Shown piece by piece: positions 44,271 to 52,756 of a stretch of DNA of 64,000 nucleotides. Every line of letters begins with the position of its first letter. Within the stretch, counting starts at the first letter, position 1. Source of the stretch: Chloroflexota bacterium. GTDB lineage: Bacteria; Chloroflexota; Anaerolineae; Aggregatilineales; Phototrophicaceae. The position numbers were made by a program, and so were the translations under genes. The notes beneath the pieces are model-generated. The model ran no database searches. It was given only the letters and a program-made list of their open reading frames with translations, and had not been told where the DNA came from. The DNA is taken from positions 1 to 64,000 of the forward strand of contig JACAER010000024.1 in NCBI GenBank assembly GCA_013388745.1, given 5' to 3'.

Positions 44271-44324
44271 CCCCTCTCCGCCGAGGTAAGCGAAGCTTAC
44301 ACCGGGGACAGGGTTGGGGAGGGG
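44271..44324. repeat. Extragenic palindrome
   Basis: CCCCTCTCC pairs with GGGGAGGGG around an inner perfect palindrome GTAAGC-GAA-GCTTAC (44286-44300). It resembles the common C/G-rich intergenic repeats seen elsewhere in the window. The flanking bases 44096-44358 hold no gene. Confidence 0.5.
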
Positions 44325-44358
44325 TCAAGAGAGCGCAAAATCTGTCGCATAAGTTTGA

Positions 44359-44584
44359 AGCGATTACCGTGTCAACGGCAGCGACTACACACGTTACCAG
44401 TTCACCAACGTCTCGCCGGACATTATCGACCTGTTTTGCCAGACATGCGACGCGCTCAATCTGCATTGGACGCGCAAAACACGCAAAGTGCGCAAAGCCA
44501 CGCATCACGAATCGATCGACATCTTCAATCTCGCGCCGGGCGGATGTGGCGCTGCTTGACCGTTTAGTCGGCGCGAAAAACTGA
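44359..44584 (+). pseudogene. C-terminal relic of a LAGLIDADG-like/HTH DNA protein, frameshifted
   Basis: Frame one reads YTRYQFTNVSPDIIDLFCQ then CDALNLHWTRKTRK; about 44527 the reading continues in the next frame as SRRADVALLDRLVGAKN to a stop at 44582-44584. Together this resembles the C-terminus of endonuclease- or resolvase-associated proteins (YxRYxFxNxSxDI..LFCxxCDxLGIxW..ARRADVAxLDxxxGPK). One base has been lost, and the N-terminal half is missing. Start codon and upstream part are not present. Confidence 0.5.
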
Positions 44585-44789
44585 GCGCACCCGCGCCCAT
44601 TTTCTCCGCTTTTCACCTGTCTTTAATCCCTTTACGACCTTCACAGGTACGCAGGCCTCTCATCAAATTCTCGGATAAGCGTCATTAACTGCTTAAATTT
44701 GTTTCATTAACAATTAAACCGCAGGGTGCATTGTTAAACCGTGTTCAATATCCATTTCTACATGAAGTTGACCTTTGAGGAGAGACACA

Positions 44790-46421
44790 ATGCGTAAGTT
44801 ATCCGTACTGCTGGCGGCGCTGCTGCTGCTGGCGCTGGCTGTAGCCCCGACGTTCGCGCAAGGCTCGATCGTCGATGTCGCGGCTTCGGTTTCCGATTTT
44901 TCGACGCTGGTAGCGGCGGTGCAGGCCGCGGATCCGTCGATCGCCGAAGCGCTGAGCACCGGCGGCCCCTTCACCGTTTTCGCCCCGACCAACGCCGCTT
45001 TCGCGCGTTTGCTGGCGACCTATGATCTGACGCTGGGCGATCTGGTAGGAAACCAGGAACTGCTCAACCAGGTGCTGCTGTACCATGTCGTGGCCGGCGC
45101 AGTACCCGCTTCGACCGTCGCCACGCTGGACGGCCAGACCGTGCCCACGCTGCTGCCCGGCGCCGGCATCGGCATTACGATCGAAAACGGCACCGTCGTG
45201 CTCAACGGCGTGGTCGAAGTGATTCAGACCGACGTGCAGGCCAGCAACGGCATCATCCACGTCATCAACGATGTGCTGCTGCCCGGCTCGGTGGTCGCCG
45301 CTCTGGGTGAACCGCCGCAGTTCGCCAATGTGCGCGTGGCGCATTTCTCGCCCGATACCCCGGCAGTCGATATTTATGTCAACGGCGCGGCGGCCATCAC
45401 TGGCCTGGAATTCGGCACGATCACCGATTGGGTGACGCTGCCCCCCGGCAGCTACGAAGTGGCCGTGGCCCCGGCGGGCACATCGCTGGAAGAAGCGGCG
45501 ATTGGCCCGGCGACTCTGACCTTCGGCGATAATCAGTTCGTGACGGTGGCGGCGATTGGTTCGCTGGCGAACGGCACGCTGCGCCCGGCGATCATCGCAG
45601 AAAATCTGAGCGGTGTGGCTTCTGACTCGGCGCGTGTGACGGTCTTCCATGCCATCGAAGACGCTCCGGCAGTCGACGTCCGCGCTGGCGACACCCGCAT
45701 CATCCGCCAACTGGGTTTCCCCGGCTCGCTGGGCGATAACGACGGCGTGGTGACGATCGAAGTGCCGGCGGGCAGCTATGACCTCAACGTCGTGCCCTCT
45801 GGCGCCACTGAACCGGTTGTGATCGACCTGAGCGGCACGGAACTCGCGGCGGATACCTACTACTTCGTGGCGGCGATCGGCACGCTGGCCGAACCGCAGG
45901 TGGCGCTGGCGGCGACGAGCAGCGAACAGGCGCGTGAACTGCGTCGTGGCGGCGCGGCGGCGGCGGAAGAAGAAGCCGCGGCCCCGGCGGGCACGATTGC
46001 CGAAATCGTCGCCGGCAACCCCGACTTCAGCATTTTGCTGGCGGCGGTGCAGGCCGCTGACCCGGCGGTGCTGGAAGCGCTGAGCGGCGAAGGCCCGCTG
46101 ACGGTCTTTGCCCCGACCAACGATGCCTTCACGGCACTGCTGGAACGCCTGGGCGTGACGGCGGACGCGGTGCTGGCCGACAGCGCTGCCGTGACCAACG
46201 TGCTGCTGTACCATGTCATCTCCGGCGCAGTGCTGGCCGCTGATGTGGTCGGTCTGGACGGCCAGAGCGTGCCCACGCTGCTTGGCCCCGAAATCAGCAT
46301 CGCGGTGGTGGACGGCGGCGTCGTGCTCAACGGCAATATCAACGTCGTGCAGACCGACATCATCGCCAGCAACGGCGTGATCCATGTCATCGACGGCGTG
46401 CTGCTGCCCCCCACGCAGTAA
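44790..46421 (+). CDS. Secreted fasciclin - DUF4397 - fasciclin protein
   Basis: 543 residues with signal peptide (LSVLLAALLLLALAVAPTFA, cleavage near AFA-Q at 22). Two fasciclin (FAS1) domains at ~25-165 and ~400-540 carry FTVFAPTNAAFARLL / LTVFAPTNDAFTALL and the H2-like block NGIIHVINDVLLP / NGVIHVIDGVLLP. Between them lies a DUF4397 beta domain pair (VRVAHFSPDTPAVDIYVNG, VTVFHAIEDAPAVDV) with a Glu/Ala-rich linker. FAS1 domains mediate cell adhesion and matrix binding, so this is probably a surface adhesion protein. GAGGAG lies nine bases before the ATG at 44790. A strong terminator follows. Confidence 0.92.
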   Translation: MRKLSVLLAALLLLALAVAPTFAQGSIVDVAASVSDFSTLVAAVQAADPSIAEALSTGGPFTVFAPTNAAFARLLATYDLTLGDLVGNQELLNQVLLYHVVAGAVPASTVATLDGQTVPTLLPGAGIGITIENGTVVLNGVVEVIQTDVQASNGIIHVINDVLLPGSVVAALGEPPQFANVRVAHFSPDTPAVDIYVNGAAAITGLEFGTITDWVTLPPGSYEVAVAPAGTSLEEAAIGPATLTFGDNQFVTVAAIGSLANGTLRPAIIAENLSGVASDSARVTVFHAIEDAPAVDVRAGDTRIIRQLGFPGSLGDNDGVVTIEVPAGSYDLNVVPSGATEPVVIDLSGTELAADTYYFVAAIGTLAEPQVALAATSSEQARELRRGGAAAAEEEAAAPAGTIAEIVAGNPDFSILLAAVQAADPAVLEALSGEGPLTVFAPTNDAFTALLERLGVTADAVLADSAAVTNVLLYHVISGAVLAADVVGLDGQSVPTLLGPEISIAVVDGGVVLNGNINVVQTDIIASNGVIHVIDGVLLPPTQ

Positions 46422-46440
46422 ACGCAGCCAGCGCAGTGTT

Positions 46441-46466
46441 CAGGGGTTTGGCGCGCCAGACCCCTG
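46441..46466. repeat. Perfect palindrome after the fasciclin gene
   Basis: CAGGGGT and GGC pair with GCC and ACCCCTG (46441-46466), with a small internal mismatch. Confidence 0.6.
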
Positions 46467-46472
46467 CCCAGG

Positions 46473-46501
46473 GCGGTATCGCAGCCGGCGATGCCGCTTT
46501 T
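46473..46501 (+). terminator. Terminator of the fasciclin gene
   Basis: GCGG and ATCGC pair with GCGAT and CCGC, followed by TTTT. Confidence 0.7.
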
Positions 46502-46578
46502 GCGTTCTGGCGCATGTGGGCTTATATTTAGGATGTTTACGGCACAGCGGCGCTGTGTGATTTTTTGTGTGGAGCGGC

Positions 46579-46953
46579 ATGTCGCGTTTTCTGGTTTCGT
46601 TGTTCATCGGGCTGGCGTTGGGCGTACTCGTCGGCCTGTATCTCGGTTGGGTGCAGTTCCCGGTGCAGTACATCGACAGCCCGGCGGGCGCGCTGGCACG
46701 CAGCTATAAGGATCAGTATACCGTCATGATCGCCGCCGGCTTCGCCCAGGATGGCGACGTGGCCGGCGCGGTTGAACGTCTGCGCGTGCTGGGCGTGGAA
46801 AATATCCCCGCCTATGTGCTGGAAGTCACCGAACGCTATATCACCAACTCGCAGAATGTCGCCGACATTCGCCTGCTGGTGCAGTTATACGAGGGGTTGG
46901 CCGGGCGTGTGACGCCGCTGATGGAGCCTTACCGCCAGGTGCGCCTGCCATGA
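46579..46953 (+). CDS. Small membrane protein, partner of the next gene
   Basis: 124 residues from the ATG at 46579, with GGAG five bases upstream. One N-terminal transmembrane helix (FLVSLFIGLALGVLVGLYLG), then an extracytoplasmic helical domain. No family recognised. The domain that follows the helix resembles the same part of the next protein (IDSPAGALARSYKDQYTVMIAAGFAQDGDVAGAVERL versus FDTEPWQL...ARYIVAIMLAYSYDGDLNLAVQRL), so the two are paralogues. The last residues overlap the start of the next gene by four bases. Confidence 0.7.
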   Translation: MSRFLVSLFIGLALGVLVGLYLGWVQFPVQYIDSPAGALARSYKDQYTVMIAAGFAQDGDVAGAVERLRVLGVENIPAYVLEVTERYITNSQNVADIRLLVQLYEGLAGRVTPLMEPYRQVRLP

Positions 46954-47855
46954 GCGAATATAATCCCCGCACCAGCAAATACCGCCGCCCGCGCAGCTAT
47001 TTTTCGCTGCCGGGACTGTTGATCGGCCTGGCTCTGGGCATCGGCGGCGCGCTCGTCTTCGCCTGGAATTTCGCGCCCGTCGTCGAGTTCGACACCGAAC
47101 CCTGGCAGCTTGATCGCGACGCGCGCGCGCGTTATATCGTCGCCATCATGCTCGCCTACTCTTATGACGGCGATTTGAATCTGGCCGTGCAGCGTTTGAT
47201 TGATTTGCGGCTGCCCGGCGACCCGATTCAGGCGGTGGCCGATACCGCCTGCCAGCTTGCCAGCACGGGCTACGTAGACAGCAGCAGCGGCCTGCGCGCC
47301 ATCCGCGCTATGATCGCCTTTTACCAATCACAGGGGCGCACGGGCTGCGCCGAACTGCTGATTCCCGCCGACAGCGCCGCGCCGACGACAGTGTTCGAAA
47401 TCGTTGTGCCGACTTCGACGCTGCCGCCGGTCGCCACCAAAACGCCCACGCCCGAAGCCGACGCCAATTTTACGCCCACGCCGCTGCGTGTGATCGTCGC
47501 GACCAGCGCGCCGCAAAGTCGTTTTTCGCTCGTGCGCCTCGAAACCTTTTGCAGCGTGGAACTGCCGGGAATCATCGAAGTCTACGTGCAAAATAGCAGC
47601 GGCGACGGTATTCCCGGACAGGCGGTGCGCGTGCGCTGGGTGGATGGCGAAAGCACGTTCTATACCGGGCTGAAACCGGAACGCGGCCCGGCCTACGCCG
47701 ATTTCCAGATGCAGCCGGGGCTGGCCTACACCCTCGACATGCCGGGACAGTCCAACGCCTCCGACAGCGCGCTGGCCGCCACGCCCTGTATCGTGCCCGA
47801 AACCGGCGACTCGTCGCTGCAATCGTATCGCGCGGTGTTCAGACCAAGCGGTTAA
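46950..47855 (+). CDS. Membrane-anchored protein with Thr/Pro linker and beta domain
   Basis: 301 residues. One N-terminal transmembrane helix (PGLLIGLALGIGGALVFAW), a domain related to the preceding gene (about 45-140), a Thr/Pro-rich linker (about 150-185) and a C-terminal ~110-residue beta domain (IEVYVQNSSGDGIPGQAVRV, RVRWVDGESTFYTGL) of Ig- or carboxypeptidase-regulatory-like type. Function unknown; likely exposed outside the membrane. Two Cys (near 215 and 282) may form a disulphide. It shares the operon with the gene before and is followed by the malQ promoter. Confidence 0.72.
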   Translation: MSEYNPRTSKYRRPRSYFSLPGLLIGLALGIGGALVFAWNFAPVVEFDTEPWQLDRDARARYIVAIMLAYSYDGDLNLAVQRLIDLRLPGDPIQAVADTACQLASTGYVDSSSGLRAIRAMIAFYQSQGRTGCAELLIPADSAAPTTVFEIVVPTSTLPPVATKTPTPEADANFTPTPLRVIVATSAPQSRFSLVRLETFCSVELPGIIEVYVQNSSGDGIPGQAVRVRWVDGESTFYTGLKPERGPAYADFQMQPGLAYTLDMPGQSNASDSALAATPCIVPETGDSSLQSYRAVFRPSG

Positions 47856-47857
47856 GT

Positions 47858-47863
47858 TATAAT
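47858..47863 (+). promoter_or_regulatory. TATAAT -10 element upstream of malQ
   Basis: Perfect TATAAT directly after the previous stop; weak -35. It lies 21 bases before a terminator-like hairpin, so a transcript from here would face attenuation. Confidence 0.45.
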
Positions 47864-47883
47864 CGCGCTGTTTAAACTGTTCT

Positions 47884-47911
47884 GGGCGCAGACTGCTCTG
47901 CACCCTTTTTT
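47884..47911 (+). terminator. Terminator-like hairpin upstream of malQ
   Basis: GGGCGCAGA pairs with TCTGCACCC (one internal mismatch) around CTGC, followed by TTTTTT. It ends 22 bases before the malQ ATG. Confidence 0.75.
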
Positions 47912-47932
47912 ATGACATAAGGAACTCACAAA

Positions 47933-49489
47933 ATGACGCTTTTTCCGCGTTCCAGTGGCATTTTGCTGCACCCGACCTCGCTGCCGGGGCGTTACGGTAT
48001 CGGTGATCTGGGTGATTGGGCTTATAAATTTGTCGATTGGCTGGAAGCCGCCGGGCAAACGCTGTGGCAGGTGCTGCCGCTCGGCCCCACCAGCTACGGC
48101 GATTCGCCTTACCAGGCGCTTTCGGCTTTCGCCGGCAACACCAATCTCATCAGCCTGGATCGCCTCGTCGAAGCCGGCTGGCTGACGGAAGACGATCTGG
48201 CAGATGTGCCTGAATTCCCCGTCTATCTGATCGACTACGGCTGGGTGATCGACTATCACAACAAGCTGCTGACGCTGGCTTATGAGCGCTTTCTGGCGCA
48301 GGGCACACAAGCGCAGCGCGCCGCTTTCCGCGACTGGTGCGCATCCAACGCCGGCTGGCTGGAGGACTACGCGCTGTTCGCCACCTTTAAGGCGCTCTAC
48401 GGCGGTAAACCCTGGGTCGAATGGCCAGAAGGCGCGGCGCTGCGGCATCCCCAAACCATCGAGGCCGCCCGCCAGAATCAGGCGCGCCAGATCGACGAAC
48501 AGCGTTTCCGCCAATGGCTGTTTTTCACGCAGTGGCTCGCGCTCAAAGCCTATGCCAACGAAAAACAGGTGCGCCTCATCGGCGACATCCCGATTTTTGT
48601 GGCGCATGACAGCAGCGATGTGTGGGTCAACCGTGATCTGTTTTATCTGGACGAAAAAGGCAATCCGACAGTGATCGCCGGCGTGCCGCCCGATTATTTC
48701 AGCCCCACAGGCCAGCGGTGGGGCAATCCGCTCTACCGCTGGAACGTCATCCACGACAGCGGCTACGGCTGGTGGATCGCGCGCATTAAGGCGACGCTGG
48801 CGCTGGTCGATTATGTGCGCATCGACCATTTTCGCGGGTTCGCCGAATATTGGGAAGTGCCCGCCAGCGAAGAAACCGCCATGAAAGGCCGCTGGGTCAA
48901 AGGGCCACGCCTGGCCTTTTTCGAGGCCATTAAAGCGGCGCTCGGCGAGCTGCCGATCATCGCCGAAGATTTGGGGCTGATTTTTAAGAGCGTAGTAGAA
49001 CTGCGCGATACGCTGGGGCTGCCCGGCATGAAGATTTTGCAGTTCGCGTTCGGCGACCAGTGCGGCGCAAACGCTTTTCTGCCGCATCATTACCCGCAAA
49101 ACTGCGTCGTCTACACCGGCACGCACGACAATAACACGACTGTCGGCTGGTGGAACAGCGAGACCTCGCCAGAGATTCGCCAATGTCTGGCGGAATACAT
49201 CGGCTGCAGCGTGCAGCAGCCCAACTGGGAGCTGATCCGGTTGGCGCTGCGTTCGGTGGCGCACACGGCCATTATTCCCATGCAGGATGTGCTCGGTTAC
49301 GGCGCAGACACGCGCATGAACACGCCCGGCGCGCAGTCCGGCAATTGGGGCTGGCGTTTCAGCGCCGATGCGCTGGAGCACCCGGCGCAGAAGACGCTGG
49401 CCTACCTGACAAAACTGTATTCGCGCTGGCCGGAAAGCGCCGATGATGAGGCCGAAGCAGCGGAAGAACCGGAAGTTGAGGACGCATAG
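47933..49489 (+). CDS. malQ: 4-alpha-glucanotransferase (amylomaltase)
   Basis: 518 residues, GH77. N-terminal SSGILLHPTSLPGRYGIGDLG is the family signature. The catalytic residues are Asp in DYVRIDHFRGF (near 297), Glu in PIIAEDLG (near 342) and Asp in GTHDNNTT (near 398). MalQ moves alpha-1,4-glucan segments between chains, linking maltodextrin use with glycogen turnover. The GH13 hydrolase next downstream is its likely partner. An acidic ~20-residue tail (ADDEAEAAEEPEVEDA) is unusual. Confidence 0.97.
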   Translation: MTLFPRSSGILLHPTSLPGRYGIGDLGDWAYKFVDWLEAAGQTLWQVLPLGPTSYGDSPYQALSAFAGNTNLISLDRLVEAGWLTEDDLADVPEFPVYLIDYGWVIDYHNKLLTLAYERFLAQGTQAQRAAFRDWCASNAGWLEDYALFATFKALYGGKPWVEWPEGAALRHPQTIEAARQNQARQIDEQRFRQWLFFTQWLALKAYANEKQVRLIGDIPIFVAHDSSDVWVNRDLFYLDEKGNPTVIAGVPPDYFSPTGQRWGNPLYRWNVIHDSGYGWWIARIKATLALVDYVRIDHFRGFAEYWEVPASEETAMKGRWVKGPRLAFFEAIKAALGELPIIAEDLGLIFKSVVELRDTLGLPGMKILQFAFGDQCGANAFLPHHYPQNCVVYTGTHDNNTTVGWWNSETSPEIRQCLAEYIGCSVQQPNWELIRLALRSVAHTAIIPMQDVLGYGADTRMNTPGAQSGNWGWRFSADALEHPAQKTLAYLTKLYSRWPESADDEAEAAEEPEVEDA

Positions 49490-49496
49490 GGTAAGT

Positions 49497-49527
49497 TGAC
49501 AGTTTTCAGTTATCAGTTGTCAGAAGA
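49497..49527. repeat. Heptamer direct repeats after malQ
   Basis: The 7-base unit TCAGTT plus one variable base occurs three times in a row, preceded by a matching ACAGTT. Such tracts are common intergenic repeats. The rest of the 130-base gap holds no gene; short hairpins around GCATCAGCGATGC are visible. Confidence 0.5.
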
Positions 49528-49619
49528 TGGCGCGTTTGTGAATCGCTTTGCGACTTGCGCCTGCGCTGCATCAGCGATGCGCTAGTTGAGCGCAACAGAT
49601 TGTTGAGGCATGAGACACC

Positions 49620-51488
49620 ATGACGTTAAGCTTGCATTGGACCGCCGGATTGCACCACGACGGCTCGACATTGTATGTCTCGAATCCGCTGCCGCGTTTG
49701 GGCGAAAGCGTGACGATCCGCCTGCGCGCGCCCAAAAACGCGCCCATTCGCGCGGTGTACCTGCGCACCGCGCCCGACGGCGAAAACAAAATGACAGAAA
49801 TGCACATCGTCCAGCAGGACGCGCAGTGGGCGCTGTGGGCGGGCGAACTCGACGTGCGTATGCCGCACAACCCCTACCGCTTCAAAATCCTGACGCCCGA
49901 AGGCGCGTATTTTTACACCGGGCTGGGCGCCAGCCGCGCCGATGGCCCAGATTACTACGACTTTAAGCTGCTGGCCGATTACAGCGCGCCGCTGTGGCTG
50001 GCCGACAGTGTGTTCTACCAGATTTTTCCTGATCGCTTCCACAATGGCGACCCGGCCAACTACGTGCAGGAAGGCTTATGGGTACGCGACGGCGTCGGCA
50101 CGCAGCGCCGGCCCTGGGGCGCGCCGCTGCTGCCCTGGAAAGACGCGCGCAACCGCGATTACTACGGCGGCGATCTGCCGGGAATCGCGCAAAAGGTCGA
50201 TTATCTGCGCGATCTGGGCGTCAATGCCCTGTACCTGACGCCAATTTTTGTCGCGCGCAGCAATCACCGCTACGACATTGGCGATTTTAACCACGTCGAT
50301 CCGATTCTCGGCGGCGACGAGGCGCTGGCGGGGCTGCGCGCCACGCTGGACAGCGCCCAGATGCGCCTGGTACTGGATGTCACGCTCAATCACTGCGGCT
50401 GGCATCATCCCTGGTTCCGCGCCGCGCAGCAAGACCCGCACGCCCCCAGCGCCGAATACTTCACTTTTCACAAACACCCCGACAATTATGAGGCCTGGCT
50501 GGGTGTAAAATCGCTGGTCAAGCTCAATTATCGCAGCCAAAAGCTGCGCGAGGCCATCTACCGCGCGCCGGATTCGGTGCTGCGGCGCTGGCTGCAAGCG
50601 CCCTACCGCATCGACGGCTGGCGGCTGGACGTGGCGAACATGCAGGGGCGGCAGGGCGCGATTCAGTTGGGGCACAAGATGGGGCGTGAACTGCGGCGCG
50701 CGGTCAAGGGCGATAACCCGCAGGCCTATATTCTGGGCGAGCATTTTTACGACGGCACACCACACTTGCAGGGCGGCGAACTCGACGCCACCATGAATTA
50801 CGCCGGCTTCACTATTCCGCTCTGGCGCTGGCTCAATGGGCAGGATCAGGGCATTAGCTGGGCGCAGCCCGCCGCGCACGGCGACCCGGTGCTGTATCCG
50901 GGCGAAGCGCTGGCCGAGCAGTGGACACGCTACCGGGCTGGTGTGCCCTGGGTGATCGCGCGCCAGCAGTTTAATCTGTTGGGCAGCCACGACACCGCGC
51001 GCATCCTGACGCACTGTGGCGGCGATAAAGCGCTGGCGAAACTCGCTGTAGTGCTGCTGATGACCTATGTCGGCGTGCCCTGCGTGTATTATGGCGACGA
51101 AATCGGCATGGAAGGCGCCACCGACCCCTACTGCCGCCTGTGCATGGAATGGGACGAAAACAAGTGGGATAAAGACCTGCGCGGGCACTATCAAAAGCTG
51201 ATCGCGCTGCGCAAAACGGCTTCGGCGCTGGTAGAAGGCGGTTTCCAGCAGCTTTTCGCCGCCGATGGGCTGATCGTATACCAGCGTCAATCGGCCAAAC
51301 AGCGGTTGATCGTCATCGGCTGTCGCAGCGCGCAGGAGGCCCTGAGCGTTCCGGTGTGGCACAGCGGCGTGCGCGATGGCGCCACGCTGGTGGACGTGCT
51401 GAGCGGCGCCGCCTTCACGATTGCCGGCGGCGTGCTGCATCTGCCCGCGCTGGACAAAGGCGCGGCGCTGCTTCTGGCCGAGTCGTAG
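49620..51488 (+). CDS. GH13 alpha-glucan hydrolase (neopullulanase / maltodextrin glucosidase type)
   Basis: 622 residues. An N-terminal CBM34-like beta domain (about 1-130) precedes the (beta/alpha)8 barrel. GH13 conserved regions: DVTLNHCG (region I), GWRLDVAN with the nucleophile Asp near 333, ILGEHF with the acid Glu near 370, and LLGSHDTAR with Asp near 456. The CBM34 fusion and YGGDLPGIAQKVDYL block point to subfamily 20/21 enzymes that cleave maltodextrins or pullulan. No signal peptide, so it acts in the cytoplasm with MalQ. Start at 49620; the gap to malQ holds only repeats. Confidence 0.92.
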   Translation: MTLSLHWTAGLHHDGSTLYVSNPLPRLGESVTIRLRAPKNAPIRAVYLRTAPDGENKMTEMHIVQQDAQWALWAGELDVRMPHNPYRFKILTPEGAYFYTGLGASRADGPDYYDFKLLADYSAPLWLADSVFYQIFPDRFHNGDPANYVQEGLWVRDGVGTQRRPWGAPLLPWKDARNRDYYGGDLPGIAQKVDYLRDLGVNALYLTPIFVARSNHRYDIGDFNHVDPILGGDEALAGLRATLDSAQMRLVLDVTLNHCGWHHPWFRAAQQDPHAPSAEYFTFHKHPDNYEAWLGVKSLVKLNYRSQKLREAIYRAPDSVLRRWLQAPYRIDGWRLDVANMQGRQGAIQLGHKMGRELRRAVKGDNPQAYILGEHFYDGTPHLQGGELDATMNYAGFTIPLWRWLNGQDQGISWAQPAAHGDPVLYPGEALAEQWTRYRAGVPWVIARQQFNLLGSHDTARILTHCGGDKALAKLAVVLLMTYVGVPCVYYGDEIGMEGATDPYCRLCMEWDENKWDKDLRGHYQKLIALRKTASALVEGGFQQLFAADGLIVYQRQSAKQRLIVIGCRSAQEALSVPVWHSGVRDGATLVDVLSGAAFTIAGGVLHLPALDKGAALLLAES

Positions 51489-51525
51489 TCCGAGAAGGGA
51501 GTCCGAGAAGGGAGTCCGAGAAGGG
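51487..51525 (+). repeat. Three tandem 13-base repeats over the DinB ribosome site
   Basis: AGTCCGAGAAGGG is repeated three times without change. Each copy contains a Shine-Dalgarno-like AAGGG/GGGAG. The final copy is followed by AGACGTGCGT and the ATG at 51536. Confidence 0.9.
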
Positions 51526-51535
51526 AGACGTGCGT

Positions 51536-52012
51536 ATGTCCGAAACGCTGATTCGCCAGGAATTGGTCAATATGCTGACGGTGCGGCAGGCACACATGCA
51601 GTTTGAAGATGCCGTGAAGGATTTTCCGGCGGCGCATTACAACACGCGCCCACCCGGCCTGGACTATTCCTTCTGGCATCTGCTGGAGCATATCCGCATC
51701 TGCCAGTGGGATATTCTCGATTACTGCCGCAATCCGGGCTACAAGATGCCGGAATGGCCGCGCGAGTATTGGCCCGCGCCCACCGCGCAGACTGATGCCG
51801 CCGGCTGGCAGGGCACGATCCGTGCGTTTTTGGCCGACCGCGACGCGCTGGTGAAGATCATCCAGGATGCGCAGACCGATTTGTACCGCCCGATCGCGCA
51901 TGGCTGGAACGGGCACACCATTTTCCGCGAGATTATGGTGGTCGCCAGTCACAACGCCTATCACATCGGCGAGTTCGCCATTTTGCGCGGCGCGCTGGGA
52001 TTGTGGGGATAA
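51536..52012 (+). CDS. DinB/YfiT-like metal-binding protein
   Basis: 158 residues, four-helix bundle of the DinB superfamily. The metal-binding histidines are in FWHLLEHIR (near 47-51) and SHNAYHIGEF (near 140-144). DinB proteins are often metal-dependent enzymes for thiol or bacillithiol chemistry or stress; the specific role is unknown. The ATG at 51536 was chosen because it begins the DinB helix and stands after the repeat-borne ribosome site. It is 47 bases downstream of the GH13 gene. Confidence 0.82.
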   Translation: MSETLIRQELVNMLTVRQAHMQFEDAVKDFPAAHYNTRPPGLDYSFWHLLEHIRICQWDILDYCRNPGYKMPEWPREYWPAPTAQTDAAGWQGTIRAFLADRDALVKIIQDAQTDLYRPIAHGWNGHTIFREIMVVASHNAYHIGEFAILRGALGLWG

Positions 52013-52054
52013 CTGCGCCTGTGTCCCGTCCCGATCCTGTGCGCAGGTACAGAC

Positions 52055-52588
52055 TCACAGCCCCAGACGCAGCGCGCGCACACGTCGCACAATATACACC
52101 ACCAGCATCAGCGTCGTGACCAGCGCCGCCAGATCCACCACCAGCATAATCCAGTGAATCAACTGCGTGCCGATACTGAACTGATATAATCCCAACCCGA
52201 ACGCCAACCACTGCGTCAGCAGCAGAATCCCGGCCACCGCCAGCAGCTCCAGCGGCCAGGTGCCGAACACGCTCTCTTTGTCTTTCGCGCGGTAAAATTT
52301 TTCCCAGCCCAGTCCCGGCAGGTGCGCTTCGAGCGCGGCCAGATAGGCGCTCAACTGGCCGATGCGCATTTCGTTCTGCGCCCAGGCCACCGTCAGCAGC
52401 AGCGCCATCAGCGGGTAAATCATCAGGATGATCGCGCTGGTGTTCCAGCCGACACCGGTGAAGCCCGCCGCCAGCCCCAGAATCACCGAAATCGACTGCT
52501 GGCGCGCGTCCACGCGGCGCAGCATTTCGTCGCGTAGTTCATGATATTCGCTTTCGCTGGCCTGCTCAGCCGGGAATTGTGTAGCCAT
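52055..52588 (-). CDS. Multi-spanning membrane protein of unknown function
   Basis: 177 residues. An N-terminal cytosolic helix (SESEYHELRDEMLRRVDARQQ) is followed by two transmembrane helices close together (near 36-68), an extramembrane loop with GLGWEKFYRAKDKESV, and two more helices (near 115-165), ending in a basic tail. No family is recognised. GGGGG lies before the ATG at 52588; the frame is open upstream to 52633. It converges on dinB-like, with only 42 bases between. Confidence 0.68.
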   Translation of the reverse strand: MATQFPAEQASESEYHELRDEMLRRVDARQQSISVILGLAAGFTGVGWNTSAIILMIYPLMALLLTVAWAQNEMRIGQLSAYLAALEAHLPGLGWEKFYRAKDKESVFGTWPLELLAVAGILLLTQWLAFGLGLYQFSIGTQLIHWIMLVVDLAALVTTLMLVVYIVRRVRALRLGL

Positions 52589-52756
52589 TGCCTGCCCCCT
52601 GTTACGTTTGCATTTCGTCTCAATATCAACCACAATTTAATGTACGGTGGGCGGTTACGTCTGTCAACAAAGGAAGATGAATAACCTCACTAGTCATGGT
52701 GTGGCAGTTGTGTTTGACTTGAGGACAAATTCGGGGTTTTGAGGAGTAAAAATGTT

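Noticed and set aside
44096..44358. Additional small genes between tRNA-Leu and the fasciclin gene
   Set aside because: Only the palindromic repeat and the decayed relic are supported; other short frames have no start signals or composition of genes.
46579..47855. TPR or Tad-type pilus accessory proteins
   Set aside because: No repeats or family motifs; only paralogous membrane-anchored domains can be seen.
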